Source of the DNA: an uncultured Pseudomonadales bacterium
GTDB lineage: Bacteria; Pseudomonadota; Gammaproteobacteria; Pseudomonadales; Azotimanducaceae
DNA: 64,000 bases
Assembly (NCBI GenBank): GCA_951813295.1
Contig: CATOTI010000002.1
Location: forward strand, 1,054,001-1,118,000
Direction of reading: 5' to 3'
Shown here in pieces: positions 45,516 to 54,117 of the stretch. The stretch's first letter is position 1, and each line of letters begins with the position of its first letter. A program made the translations under genes and the position numbers. The notes under the pieces were generated by a model. It made no database searches and had not been told where the DNA came from. It saw nothing but the letters and a program-made list of their open reading frames with translations.

Positions 45516-46301
45516 TTATTTTCCTTCGAACTTGGCGTCCCGTTTCTCGAGGAACGCTTTGACGCCTTCAGCATTGTCCCGTGTCCGACCCGCGGCGCTC
45601 TGCAGCTGTGCCTCGAGATCGAGTTGTTGTTCGTACGCGTTGTTCCACGTCGACCAGTAGGCCTTGCGCATCAGCGAAAGCGACGCGGGACCATTGGCGA
45701 GTTGCGTCGCGATGCCCATCGCCCCGTCCGCGAGCTCGTCGTTGGTCTCATAGACTCGATTGATGAGGCCCCAGTCTTCGGCCTTGTCCGCGGGCAAACG
45801 CTCGGCGAGGAGCGACAACTCCATCGCGCGACCCCACCCGATGAGCCGGGGCAAGAGGTAGGTCGCACCGCCATCGGGGATCAGCCCCACTTTGGCGAAG
45901 GCCTGCAGGAAAAAGGCCTTCGAAGAGGCGCAGACGATATCGCCCATCAGCGCGAAACTCATGCCGACACCGGCTGCTGCACCGTTAACGGCAGTAACGA
46001 TCGGCATGTCGAGGTCGCGGAGCCGGAAGAAGATCGGATGGTAGGCGTTCCGAAGCCCACCGCGTGCGGCGCGGCGCCCTCGGTTGGCTCGATCCGCGAG
46101 GTTCGCGCCGGCACAGAAACCGCGCCCTTCGCCCGTGATCATGAGGCACCGGAAACCGTTGTTCGGATCCTCGACTTCGCTCAAGGCATCTTCGATACCT
46201 TCGATCATGTCGCCACCAATGGCGTTCATCACCTCGGGATGGTTGAACTTCAACACGGCGACCTGTCCAACCGTATCGAGGATGACTTTGTTGAATTCCA
46301 T
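45516..46301 (-). CDS. Enoyl-CoA hydratase/isomerase family protein
   Basis: A 261-residue crotonase-fold enzyme. FCAGANLADRA forms one oxyanion-hole element, and MPIVTAVNGAAAGVGMSFALMGDIVCAS forms the second. The following KVGLIPDGGATYLLPRLIG is the conserved GxxPxxGxxxxLPRxxG motif. The position of the catalytic glutamate in canonical hydratases is not obviously conserved, so isomerase or lyase activity is possible. It lies in the same transcription unit as the SDR gene (39-bp gap), consistent with beta-oxidation. Confidence 0.93.
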   Translation of the reverse strand: MEFNKVILDTVGQVAVLKFNHPEVMNAIGGDMIEGIEDALSEVEDPNNGFRCLMITGEGRGFCAGANLADRANRGRRAARGGLRNAYHPIFFRLRDLDMPIVTAVNGAAAGVGMSFALMGDIVCASSKAFFLQAFAKVGLIPDGGATYLLPRLIGWGRAMELSLLAERLPADKAEDWGLINRVYETNDELADGAMGIATQLANGPASLSLMRKAYWSTWNNAYEQQLDLEAQLQSAAGRTRDNAEGVKAFLEKRDAKFEGK

Positions 46302-46356
46302 AACCGCCTCCGCCAGGAAGGCGCGACCATAACCCGAGGCCTACGATCCACCAAAC

Positions 46357-47685
46357 ATGATGATCGAAGCACTGTTGACCCTCACCGTCGCCTGGACGGA
46401 CCTCTTCGACGATATCGCCGCCATGGCAGCGCACGGCAATGTTCCCGCCGGCGCGGTCGTCTTCGTCGACGAAGGTGAAGTGGTGCTTGCCGAGGGCTTC
46501 GGCAACGCAGACGCCACGACGCCGTTCCGCGTGGGTTCGATCACCAAGACCGTCATGGCGCTCGCCGCGCTCGAGGCATCGATCGACCCCGACCAGGTGA
46601 TCGTCCTACCTAGTGTCGAGAATCCCTTTCCCTCGCCCGTGCGCTTGTTGCACCTGCTCGAACACTCCGCGGGGCTCGGAGAACTCACCCGGGAGGAGTT
46701 TCGTCACAACGAGCCGGTCGAACTCCCGACGGCGCTGTCGCGGCCCCGGGACATTCTCTCGCCGCCCGGCTTCATCCGTTCCTACTCGAACGTGAACCCC
46801 GGATTCACCGCGCATGCGATCGAGGTCGCCGAGGCCAAACCCTATGCCGACGTGGTCGCCGCGCGGGTATTCGAACCCCTCGGCATCAACCCGAGCTTCG
46901 AGCCAACAGACGATCTACCGGGCGGTTTCCGGGCTGACGGCGCGACCTCCATCCCCTACTGGCACATGACGTTCAAGTCGATGGGCGCGCTCAACATGAA
47001 CGCCCGGGACTTCGCGCGCCTGCTCGCCACCCTCGCGAACGACGGTCGTCTCGGCGACGTCCGCGTATTTCGTCCCGACAGCATCCAGACGCTCTTCTGG
47101 CGACGGTCCTCATCCATCGAGACGGGCTACGGGGCCGGGACACGAGCGTGGGTGCGTGACGGTCGCTTGCTCGTCGGCCACGGTGGGGATGCCGACGGCT
47201 ATCGGTCGCAATTCGGCGTCCTCCCTGCCGCACGTCGTGGCTTTTTCATCTCGATCAACGTCGACAACGCGATGGTGTTGAACATGATGCGTACGCGCAT
47301 CGAGCAAGCCCTGATCGCCGATGTCGCAGTCGAATCGCCGCCACCGCGACGAGACGACGACCTCGACCAATATGTCGGGCGCTACTATCCCGCACGGGTA
47401 CGGTTCGGCACCGAGCGGTGGCGCCGCGGGGAGTTGGATTGGTTCGACGTCATCGAGCGTCGCGGCGAACTCGTCGTACGCGGCAATCGAACCACCCGAC
47501 TGATTCCCCTTGGCGAAGGCAGGTTTCGGCGGCGTGACGACCCGGTTGTCACCGCCATCGCGAGGAACCGCCGCGACGTGATGTTCCTCACCGGCCCGTT
47601 CGGTGACATTGCCAGGTTGGGCGACGATTGCGCCACCGAACCGCCGTGGCCGGACGGCTTCTTGCCGGGATGTCTCTGGCGCTAG
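46357..47685 (+). CDS. Serine hydrolase, class C beta-lactamase family
   Basis: A 442-residue penicillin-binding-protein-like/beta-lactamase-fold hydrolase. The SxxK nucleophile motif is VGSITKTVMA, the YxN motif is in SYSNVNPGFTAH, and the HxG motif is GHGGDADGY near residue 270. The C-terminal 100 residues are a small beta domain (DDDLDQYVGRYYPARVRF), as in esterase or D-aminopeptidase relatives. No clear signal peptide is seen. Likely an esterase or peptidase rather than resistance enzyme. Confidence 0.9.
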   Translation: MMIEALLTLTVAWTDLFDDIAAMAAHGNVPAGAVVFVDEGEVVLAEGFGNADATTPFRVGSITKTVMALAALEASIDPDQVIVLPSVENPFPSPVRLLHLLEHSAGLGELTREEFRHNEPVELPTALSRPRDILSPPGFIRSYSNVNPGFTAHAIEVAEAKPYADVVAARVFEPLGINPSFEPTDDLPGGFRADGATSIPYWHMTFKSMGALNMNARDFARLLATLANDGRLGDVRVFRPDSIQTLFWRRSSSIETGYGAGTRAWVRDGRLLVGHGGDADGYRSQFGVLPAARRGFFISINVDNAMVLNMMRTRIEQALIADVAVESPPPRRDDDLDQYVGRYYPARVRFGTERWRRGELDWFDVIERRGELVVRGNRTTRLIPLGEGRFRRRDDPVVTAIARNRRDVMFLTGPFGDIARLGDDCATEPPWPDGFLPGCLWR

Positions 47686-47694
47686 ACTCGGGCA

Positions 47695-48204
47695 ATGGCA
47701 CTTGCCTCGGTGACATTGGAACTGGCCCGTTCGATCGATGCGAAACCGATCGCGCTGATGTCGCGCGACCAGATCGAGGCCGGGCTCGAATGGAAGTGGC
47801 GCGCGCCGGCCATTCGCGCATTCATCCTCGACCCCGAATCGTCGGTCCTCTGCGCTCGATGCAGTCTGGGCGCCACGGAATTCCTCGGCGGTTTCGGAAT
47901 CATGCAGTTCGGCAGCGAGGTCGCGCATCTGAACCTGCTGGCCGTCGACCCGCGCGTGCGGCGCCAGGGTCTCGGCGAACAACTGCTGACGTGGCTCGAA
48001 ACCACCGCAATAACCGCCGGACTCTATCGGATCGACCTGGAGGTGCGCTCGAACAACCGCGGCGCGAGGCGCTTCTACGAAGAACTCGGCTACAAAGCGA
48101 GTCGAACCATCCGTGGCTACTACCAGGGCCGCGAATCGGCGCTGAAGATGCATAAAAAACTTCGCGACCGGCCAAACTTTTCTGGAGCGCCGCGCGACAA
48201 CTAG
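47695..48204 (+). CDS. rimI: Ribosomal-protein-alanine N-acetyltransferase-like (GNAT)
   Basis: A 169-residue GNAT acetyltransferase similar to RimI, which acetylates the N-terminal alanine of ribosomal protein S18. The acetyl-CoA pocket VDPRVRRQGLGEQLLTWLE, the strand YRIDLEVRSNNRGARRFYEELGYK and the late GYYQGRESALKMHKKL are characteristic of RimI. The gene starts 10 bp after the serine hydrolase stop, so they may share a transcript. RimI is the best match, but paralogues with other substrates exist. Confidence 0.85.
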   Translation: MALASVTLELARSIDAKPIALMSRDQIEAGLEWKWRAPAIRAFILDPESSVLCARCSLGATEFLGGFGIMQFGSEVAHLNLLAVDPRVRRQGLGEQLLTWLETTAITAGLYRIDLEVRSNNRGARRFYEELGYKASRTIRGYYQGRESALKMHKKLRDRPNFSGAPRDN

Positions 48205-48233
48205 AGCTATCTACGATACGCAGATAGACGATC

Positions 48234-49103
48234 ATGCTGAAAACCAACCTCCCGGCTTGGCTCGCTGTGGGCGCGGCTAGCCTTCTTGCGAGTGGCTGCA
48301 TCATCGTCGCGGATGTCGACGCGGCGGGTTTCGAACTTTGGGGCGAATGGACGGAACGTGAACGCGACGTTCACCAGGACATCACCAAGATCGAGTACGA
48401 CGCCCACGGCACCTTGTATGTCGTTCAGGGCGACGGCGAGAACCTCCGCCTGGAAGGCAACGAGGGCGCGCTCGAAGCAATCCGCGTCGAGGAACACGGC
48501 GATACCTTGCGGATCAGCCAAGCCAGCCGGTCCACTAATCAGTGGTGGAACCGCGGCGATCACGACGCCAACGAGGTTCTTTACTACCTCGAGATCCCGT
48601 ACCTGGAGGAGATCCGGCACTCGGGCCACGGAGAAATCAAGGTGGGACCGCTGACGGTCGAGAGCCTGATCGTCTCCGCGGTCGACAGCGCGGATACGAA
48701 GCTCGCGAGCGTCGATGCGCGGAGCTTCGAACTCACCGTGCGTGACCATGCGAACGTCAACCTGGAGACGCTCGACGTCGACGACGCCACGCTCGTGGTC
48801 GATTCCCATGCCGATATCTACGCGCACGATGTCGACGCGTTGGATCTCGATATTCGTGTCGAGGATTACGGCAACTTCTGGTCGGCGGGACGAGCCGACG
48901 GTGCTTCGATGATCGTGCGCGACCATGCCGTCGTCGACGGATCCCGCCTGCAATGTGAGGTCGTCCGCGTCACGGCCAGCGATCATTCGGAGGTGGAGAT
49001 CTGGGCAGAATCGACGCTGCAAATCGCCAAACAAGATCACGCCGAGATCAGCTGGACGGGTTCGCCGCAGGTCGAGGAAACGACAGCGCTGAGCGCCAAC
49101 TAG
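48234..49103 (+). CDS. DUF2807 (head-GIN) lipoprotein
   Basis: A 289-residue lipoprotein. The signal peptide ends with the lipobox LLASGC (Cys20), so it is lipid-anchored. The rest is a repetitive beta-solenoid-like DUF2807 domain ('putative auto-transporter adhesin head GIN'), with recurring short strands such as YLEIPYLEEIRHSGHGEIKVGPLTVESLIVSAVDSADTKL and DYGNFWSAGRADG. The function of the family is unknown. It lies 30 bp after rimI; the ending is convergent with the glycosylase gene (4-bp overlap at stops). Confidence 0.85.
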   Translation: MLKTNLPAWLAVGAASLLASGCIIVADVDAAGFELWGEWTERERDVHQDITKIEYDAHGTLYVVQGDGENLRLEGNEGALEAIRVEEHGDTLRISQASRSTNQWWNRGDHDANEVLYYLEIPYLEEIRHSGHGEIKVGPLTVESLIVSAVDSADTKLASVDARSFELTVRDHANVNLETLDVDDATLVVDSHADIYAHDVDALDLDIRVEDYGNFWSAGRADGASMIVRDHAVVDGSRLQCEVVRVTASDHSEVEIWAESTLQIAKQDHAEISWTGSPQVEETTALSAN

Positions 49104-49705
49104 ATCAACCGCGCACGCGGCCCCGGCGGTCGGGAAACGGCTTCCCCCGCGCTCAGGAAACGCAGCAACCATCGTCGTGCGCGGCTGATTCCGATTCGTT
49201 CATCGCGATAGAAAGACGTCGGCGGTTCGCCTTCGCGGAAGAAAGGCCCCGCCCCTCGCGTCAAATCAACGCCATCATGGATAAGCCGGACGTCGAACGC
49301 CTGGCATAGGTTCGCCGGCCCGTTCGCGAGGCGCCAGACGTCATCCACACCGCGGCGTGAGCGCATCGCGGCGATTCCACGAACCGGACGTAGCGCGCGG
49401 ATGAGCACACAACCGGGTGTACCGCGCACGCTGGTGGCAACGTTCAGGCAAACGTGGTGACGCGTCTGGTAGACGTAGGCAAATCCCGGCCGTCCGTATA
49501 GCACTCGCGTGCGCGCGGTCTGGCCAAACCGCGCATGAGCCGCCGGATCGAACTCGCCGAGATAGGCCTCGGTTTCGACAACCGTTCCGATAGAGCGACC
49601 GTGCACGAAGACGGCGCCGAGCAGATCCTCAGCAACCCGTTCCGGTGACCGGGCGAAGAACGAGCGTAAAAGCGTCTTGCGAGCGACGGTCAATCGCGGA
49701 CCCAC
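49100..49705 (-). CDS. DNA-3-methyladenine glycosylase (AAG/MPG type)
   Basis: About 201 residues of the eukaryote-type AAG/MPG fold, which removes 3-methyladenine, 7-methylguanine and hypoxanthine. Typical motifs are LRSFFARSPERVAEDLLGAVFVHG, VVETEAYLGEFDPAAHARFGQTARTRVLYG (catalytic Glu in TEAY) and FAYVYQTRHHVCLNVATSVRGTPGCVLIRALRPV, with RLANGPANLCQAF later. The frame is open to 49990, but the segment before 49705 is not family-like. GTG 49705 is the best of several weak starts; TTG 49693 or GTG 49774 are possible. Confidence 0.9.
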   Translation of the reverse strand: MGPRLTVARKTLLRSFFARSPERVAEDLLGAVFVHGRSIGTVVETEAYLGEFDPAAHARFGQTARTRVLYGRPGFAYVYQTRHHVCLNVATSVRGTPGCVLIRALRPVRGIAAMRSRRGVDDVWRLANGPANLCQAFDVRLIHDGVDLTRGAGPFFREGEPPTSFYRDERIGISRARRWLLRFLSAGEAVSRPPGPRARLI

Positions 49706-49834
49706 TCGAAGCTGATGTTGGCGAGGTCGAACCCGCGCGTCGCGCCGCCGCACCGTGGAACTGCTTTCACACACATGCCTCAATCCGCCGGTCGCTATAC
49801 TAGGCCAACGCGGAAACGAACGAGACGCGGGTAG

Positions 49835-50722
49835 ATGGGTTCTTCCCACCGACACGACCATCACCATCACGCCGGTGGCCACGAACAGAAGCTCGGCTTT
49901 GCCTGCCTGCTCATAGCCTGTTTTGTGGTCGTCGAGATCGTCGGCGGATTGCTTGCCAACTCCCTCGCCTTGCTCGCGGACGCGGGTCATATGGCACTGG
50001 ACGCCGCCGCACTCGCGCTCGCCTGGTGGGCGGCCCGGTTGTCACGTCGTCGCCACGACGATCGACTGACCTATGGGTACCACCGTTCGCAGGTGCTCGC
50101 CGCCTTCGTCAACGCGCTGGCCCTCGTCGCGTTGGCGGCGTGGATTCTGATCGAAGCCCTCGGCCGTCTGCAGACGCCGCAGCCGGTGCTGCCGGTGCCT
50201 GCGCTCGTCGTCGCAGCGACCGGTTTCGTCGTCAACATCATCGCGTTTCGCATGCTCCACGGGCACGACAACTTGAACGTACGCGGTGCCGCCATGCACG
50301 TTCTAGGCGATCTTCTCGCCTCGGTCGCGGCGATGCTCTCGGCGGCATTGATCTGGGCGTTCGGCTGGTATCTGGCCGATCCGGTCCTCGCTTTGTTCAT
50401 CGTCGTGATTCTTCTGCGCGGCGCCTGGGCTGTTCTCCGGGAAGCCACGATGATCCTGCTCGAAGGGACGCCCCGCGGAATTGATCTCGACGAACTCAAA
50501 CGCACCCTCACAGCACAAGTCTCGGGCGTCGTCGGCGTCCATCACGTCCATGCCTGGGCGCTGACCGACGACAAGCCCCTGCTGACTCTGCACGCCGAGG
50601 TTGGCGAACGCGTCGATACGCATGGCGTCGTTCGGGGAATCAAATCAGTTCTCCTGGAACACTTCGGCATCGAACACTCGACGGTTCAGGTCGAGCAAGG
50701 CGATTGCCCCGACGACCGATGA
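49835..50722 (+). CDS. Cation diffusion facilitator family transporter (CzcD/ZitB-like)
   Basis: A 295-residue metal cation/proton antiporter. It has a His-rich N-terminus (HRHDHHHHAGGH), six membrane helices and the zinc-site motifs NSLALLADAGHMALDAAAL in TM2 and HVLGDLLASVAAML in TM5, plus a cytoplasmic C-terminal ferredoxin-like domain (VHHVHAWALTDDKPLLTLHAEV). These match the CzcD/ZitB Zn/Co/Cd efflux group. The stop overlaps the DUF2087 gene start (ATGA). Confidence 0.95.
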   Translation: MGSSHRHDHHHHAGGHEQKLGFACLLIACFVVVEIVGGLLANSLALLADAGHMALDAAALALAWWAARLSRRRHDDRLTYGYHRSQVLAAFVNALALVALAAWILIEALGRLQTPQPVLPVPALVVAATGFVVNIIAFRMLHGHDNLNVRGAAMHVLGDLLASVAAMLSAALIWAFGWYLADPVLALFIVVILLRGAWAVLREATMILLEGTPRGIDLDELKRTLTAQVSGVVGVHHVHAWALTDDKPLLTLHAEVGERVDTHGVVRGIKSVLLEHFGIEHSTVQVEQGDCPDDR

Positions 50723-51174
50723 CCGATCCGAAGCGCCCTCGATTCAAGGCCGACGATGCTCGCCAGGTGTTCGCCCGCCTCTTGCGTGGTGGGCGCCTGC
50801 ACGGCCTACCTACCCGACAAACGGACCTCGAGTTGTTGCTGGCCATCGCGGCCGCGCAATTTGCTCCACGTCGCGGCTACGCGGAGCGTGAAGTCAACGC
50901 CTTACTGAAAGCGTGGTTGCCCCTCATCCTCACCCAGCACGCGGTCGACCACGTCACGGTGCGCCGCTATCTCGTCGACTACGGCCTGCTACGGCGCGAC
51001 GCATTCGGCAGTCGTTATCAGTTGGGCGATCGTGAGCTCGACGAATGGCTGACGGCGGAGGCGCGGTCCGTGGATCCCGGCGCGATCCTCGCGGAACTGG
51101 CAACGGCACGGGCGGAACGACGTACGCAACACGAACGATCGAAGTCCCAACGAGAGGAGAAAGCATCACCATGA
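50719..51174 (+). CDS. DUF2087 domain protein
   Basis: A 151-residue protein with a DUF2087 domain: the conserved stretch AAAQFAPRRGYAEREVNALLKAWLPLILTQHAVDHVTVRRYLVDYGLLRRDAFGSRYQLG. DUF2087 proteins often resemble winged-helix DNA-binding domains and occur as single-domain proteins or after an HTH domain; the role is unknown. The C-terminal tail is highly charged. The ATG (50719) overlaps the CDF transporter stop (50720-50722), and its own stop overlaps the next ATG, making a three-gene coupled operon. Confidence 0.85.
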   Translation: MTDPKRPRFKADDARQVFARLLRGGRLHGLPTRQTDLELLLAIAAAQFAPRRGYAEREVNALLKAWLPLILTQHAVDHVTVRRYLVDYGLLRRDAFGSRYQLGDRELDEWLTAEARSVDPGAILAELATARAERRTQHERSKSQREEKASP

Positions 51175-51473
51175 AAGTCATGATCGATCTTTGTGTCGTA
51201 CCGATGGGGGTCGGCGTTTCGGTGTCGGAATACGTGACCGAATGCCAGCGTGTCATCGCCGAAGCCGGGCTCGAGTCGTCGATGCATTCCTACGGGACCA
51301 ATATCGAAGGCGAATGGGACGACGTGATGGCGGCCGTCAAGACGTGCCACGAGCGCGTTCACGCCATGGGCGCGCCACGAATCACGTCGACGATTCGGCT
51401 CGGTACACGAACCGACCGCGAGCAGTCGATGCACGACAAAATCGCAAGCGTCGAAGCGAAGCTCTCGGACTAG
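51171..51473 (+). CDS. MTH1187 family thiamine-binding protein
   Basis: A 100-residue YkoF/MTH1187-type protein. Sequence features are MKVMIDLCVVPMGVGVSVSEYV at the start, EAGLESSMHSYGTNIEGEWDDVMAAVKTCHERVHAMGAPRITSTIRLGTRTD, with the paired ferredoxin-like fold expected. Family members bind thiamine or its precursors and may deliver them to enzymes or transporters. GAGAGGAGAAA precedes the ATG at 51171. It overlaps the DUF2087 stop (ATGA) and is convergent with the sulfatase (4-bp overlap). Confidence 0.93.
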   Translation: MKVMIDLCVVPMGVGVSVSEYVTECQRVIAEAGLESSMHSYGTNIEGEWDDVMAAVKTCHERVHAMGAPRITSTIRLGTRTDREQSMHDKIASVEAKLSD

Positions 51474-53113
51474 CTCCGCGCGAAACGGTGGCGGACCGTA
51501 CCCCATGTCTCGACGTGGCGGTTCGCCACGCGATCGACGAGGGCTTGATTCGGCGCATAGCCGACTGCGTCCGCATTGCGACGCCATTGCGCCGCCATCG
51601 TCTCTACCCGAGTCGATTCCCGATCGGCGCGATCGTCGAGTTCGGTGCGATCCTCGGCGATGTTGTAGAGCTCCCACGCCAGCGATTGACCCGCGCGATG
51701 CCGACAAACGAGCTTCCAGTCGCCGTCGCGTATTGCCGCGTTCCCTTCGTGCTCGAACCAGATCGGGTTCTGCCGCTCGCGTCGACCGGTGGCCAACGCG
51801 GGGTACAGGCTCTCCCCTTCGCACGGTTGAATCGGCTGTCCGCCGAACTCGGTTGGGTAGTCGGCGTTCGCCACCTCGAGACAGGTCGGCATGATGTCCA
51901 CGATATGAGCGGGGTCATGCACGATCCCGGGCGCTTTGACCTGTGCCGGCCAGTGAACGATGAAGGGTGTCGAAATACCGCCTTCATGAACCCACGACTT
52001 GTAGCGTCGAAAAGGCGTGTTCGACGCATTCGCCCAAGCGATGTCGTAGGACATGAAGGTGTCGGCCGGCCCCGGGCGTAGATGCGGGAGGTTGCCCACG
52101 TGCATGGGGCGACCGTCGACGGTCGGGATGTTGTAGCGGTGCGGCGTCGGCGCGAGCGTGTCTTCCTGCAGGAATTCGGCGCAACCACCGTTGTCCGATA
52201 GAAAGAAAATGAGCGTGTCGTCGAGCGCTTGCTGGGCCTCCAAGGTATCGAGAATCGTCCCGATCGCCTGATCCATTCGGTCGATCTGAGCCGCGTAGAC
52301 CGCCATCCGCAAGGCTTCCCAGTCGGGAAATCGTGTCGCATCGAACGGCCAGGCGTCCTCATCACGCGGGCTGATCTGCCAGCGTGCATCAACCAGGCCC
52401 GCGTCGCGCTGCGTCTCGTGGCGCGCGGTTCGAACCGCATCCCAGCCGACGCGGTACTTCGTTTCATAGAAGGCGATCTCTTCCTCACGCGCGTGCAGCG
52501 GCCAATGCGGCGCAGTGAACGCGACGTAGCCAAAGAACGGTCGGCCGTCGTCACGTTTGATTTCATCGACGGCGGCGCGGCCTATCGCGTCGGTGTAGTA
52601 GAAATCGGGATCGTCCAGCGCAATGAAACTCTCGTCGCGCATGAGCGAGTGCGGGTTCCAGAAGGATCCTGCGCCGTCGAGGGTGCCGAAAAACGACTCG
52701 AACCCCCGCTGGGTCGGCGTCGGCCAACCGGGTTCACCCGGCGTCCAGGAATCCGGGTCCTGCGAGTTGTAGGCATTACCCACATGCCACTTGCCGGACA
52801 AAAACGTGCGATATCCATTGGCACCCAATACTTCGGCGATCGTGACGCATCGCTCGTTCAGATAGCCCTGATAGGCCGTCGTGCTGTTCGGCAACGTCGT
52901 CGTCATCCAGCCGACGCCGGCTTGGTGCGGGTTGAGTCCGGTCAGCAACGCCGCGCGTGAAGGACAACAACGCGCCGAGTTGTACATCTGCGTGAACCGG
53001 AGCCCACTCGTTCCCAGGCGATCGAGGTTCGGGGTTCGAATCTCCGATCCGAAGCAGCCGATGTCGGCGAAACCCATGTCATCGGCGAGGATCAAAAGGA
53101 TGTTGGGTTTCAA
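51470..53113 (-). CDS. Arylsulfatase-type sulfatase
   Basis: A 547-residue sulfatase of the alkaline phosphatase superfamily, cytoplasmic or with an unrecognised export signal (N-terminus MKPNILLILADD). The C-x-P-S-R signature is C49-C-P-S-R53, which would be converted to formylglycine by an anaerobic or FGE-type maturase. Metal ligands are LADDMGFADIG and FLSDNGGCAEF. Most like arylsulfatase A-type enzymes. The start overlaps the phosphotransferase stop (ATGA), so it belongs to an operon with the CoA ligase. No maturase gene is in the window. Confidence 0.95.
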   Translation of the reverse strand: MKPNILLILADDMGFADIGCFGSEIRTPNLDRLGTSGLRFTQMYNSARCCPSRAALLTGLNPHQAGVGWMTTTLPNSTTAYQGYLNERCVTIAEVLGANGYRTFLSGKWHVGNAYNSQDPDSWTPGEPGWPTPTQRGFESFFGTLDGAGSFWNPHSLMRDESFIALDDPDFYYTDAIGRAAVDEIKRDDGRPFFGYVAFTAPHWPLHAREEEIAFYETKYRVGWDAVRTARHETQRDAGLVDARWQISPRDEDAWPFDATRFPDWEALRMAVYAAQIDRMDQAIGTILDTLEAQQALDDTLIFFLSDNGGCAEFLQEDTLAPTPHRYNIPTVDGRPMHVGNLPHLRPGPADTFMSYDIAWANASNTPFRRYKSWVHEGGISTPFIVHWPAQVKAPGIVHDPAHIVDIMPTCLEVANADYPTEFGGQPIQPCEGESLYPALATGRRERQNPIWFEHEGNAAIRDGDWKLVCRHRAGQSLAWELYNIAEDRTELDDRADRESTRVETMAAQWRRNADAVGYAPNQALVDRVANRHVETWGTVRHRFARS

Positions 53114-54117
53114 TGCAGCAGCTCCAGCGCGCGGTCTATCAGCGTCGGCATCGACAGGCGTCCAACCTCCCAGGTCGGATCGTGGCGTTTGCCACGTCGA
53201 TGCAGGCTCAGATTGAACCCGGAAATGATCGCGAATTTGTACGCCGCGAGCGCCCGAAACCAGTCGACACTCGGGACTTCTTCCCCGATCGCTTCAACGT
53301 AGAACGCAATCAGTTCGTCGGGTTCGAGCAACACCGAGCGTTCGCTGCCGTCCTCGCTCGGCGCCCAGGCGCCACGATCGGCGAACGTGCAGATCCAGCC
53401 GACATCATTGAGGGTCGCGCCGATGCCCGTGAGTTCCCAATCGATGACCGCCAGCAGTTTGCAGTCCGGCGAGAAGAACAGATTCGACATCTGAAAATCG
53501 CCGTGGAAGATGCCGACCGGTGCATCGTGCGGGATCGTCTCGAGCAATCGCTCTCGACATTCCGGCGCACGTTCGAGCAGATGGATGTCGGCTGAACGCT
53601 CGTAGAACCGGTCCCAACGCTCGACATCATCGCGAAACGGCACGGGATCGCCGAGGTAAGGCACCTTCGCCGGGTCGACACGATGAATGCCCGCCAGCGC
53701 GGTCATCGACTGTTGCGCGATCGATCGTCGCACGTCGATCGGCAGGTCATGCGCCCACTCGTCCGGCCCCAGCCGCAAGACATCACCATCGAGTTGGGGC
53801 ACGACAAAATAGGGACAGTCGAACCACTCGAGATCATCGCCCGACCATTGCACCGAGCAGTGCGGCACAGTGGTCGTGTCGAGCGCGTTCAACACCTCGA
53901 CCTGGCGCAGCACGTCCGCGGTACCCCGCCAGTTGACGTTCGGCGGCGGCAGCCGGATGAACCAACGATCGGTGGCGTCTTCATACGACGCGTCGAACCC
54001 GTAGGCAAAGCCGGCATGGCCCGGCATGGCGTGGACTCTTGAGATCGCGACGTCCTCGCGTCCGTACTTTGCACGCGCAAACGGACCGAGCCGTTCTTCG
54101 AGTTCGCCGAGATCCAT
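53110..54117 (-). CDS. Phosphotransferase family protein (APH-like kinase fold)
   Basis: A 335-residue aminoglycoside-phosphotransferase-like protein, the type often found with acyl-CoA dehydrogenases (ACAD10/11-like N-terminal kinase domain). The catalytic loop HGDFQMSNLFF and the DFG-like metal site VIDWELTGIG are intact, unlike in the paralogue at 57029-57967. Substrates are not known but ACAD10/11 kinases phosphorylate 4-hydroxyacyl-CoA. It is coupled to the upstream AMP-ligase (1-bp overlap) and to the downstream sulfatase (4-bp overlap). Confidence 0.92.
   Translation of the reverse strand: MDLGELEERLGPFARAKYGREDVAISRVHAMPGHAGFAYGFDASYEDATDRWFIRLPPPNVNWRGTADVLRQVEVLNALDTTTVPHCSVQWSGDDLEWFDCPYFVVPQLDGDVLRLGPDEWAHDLPIDVRRSIAQQSMTALAGIHRVDPAKVPYLGDPVPFRDDVERWDRFYERSADIHLLERAPECRERLLETIPHDAPVGIFHGDFQMSNLFFSPDCKLLAVIDWELTGIGATLNDVGWICTFADRGAWAPSEDGSERSVLLEPDELIAFYVEAIGEEVPSVDWFRALAAYKFAIISGFNLSLHRRGKRHDPTWEVGRLSMPTLIDRALELLH

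Noticed and set aside
49705..49990. N-terminal extension of the glycosylase
   Set aside because: No similarity to the AAG family; it overlaps the divergent CDF gene start on the opposite strand.
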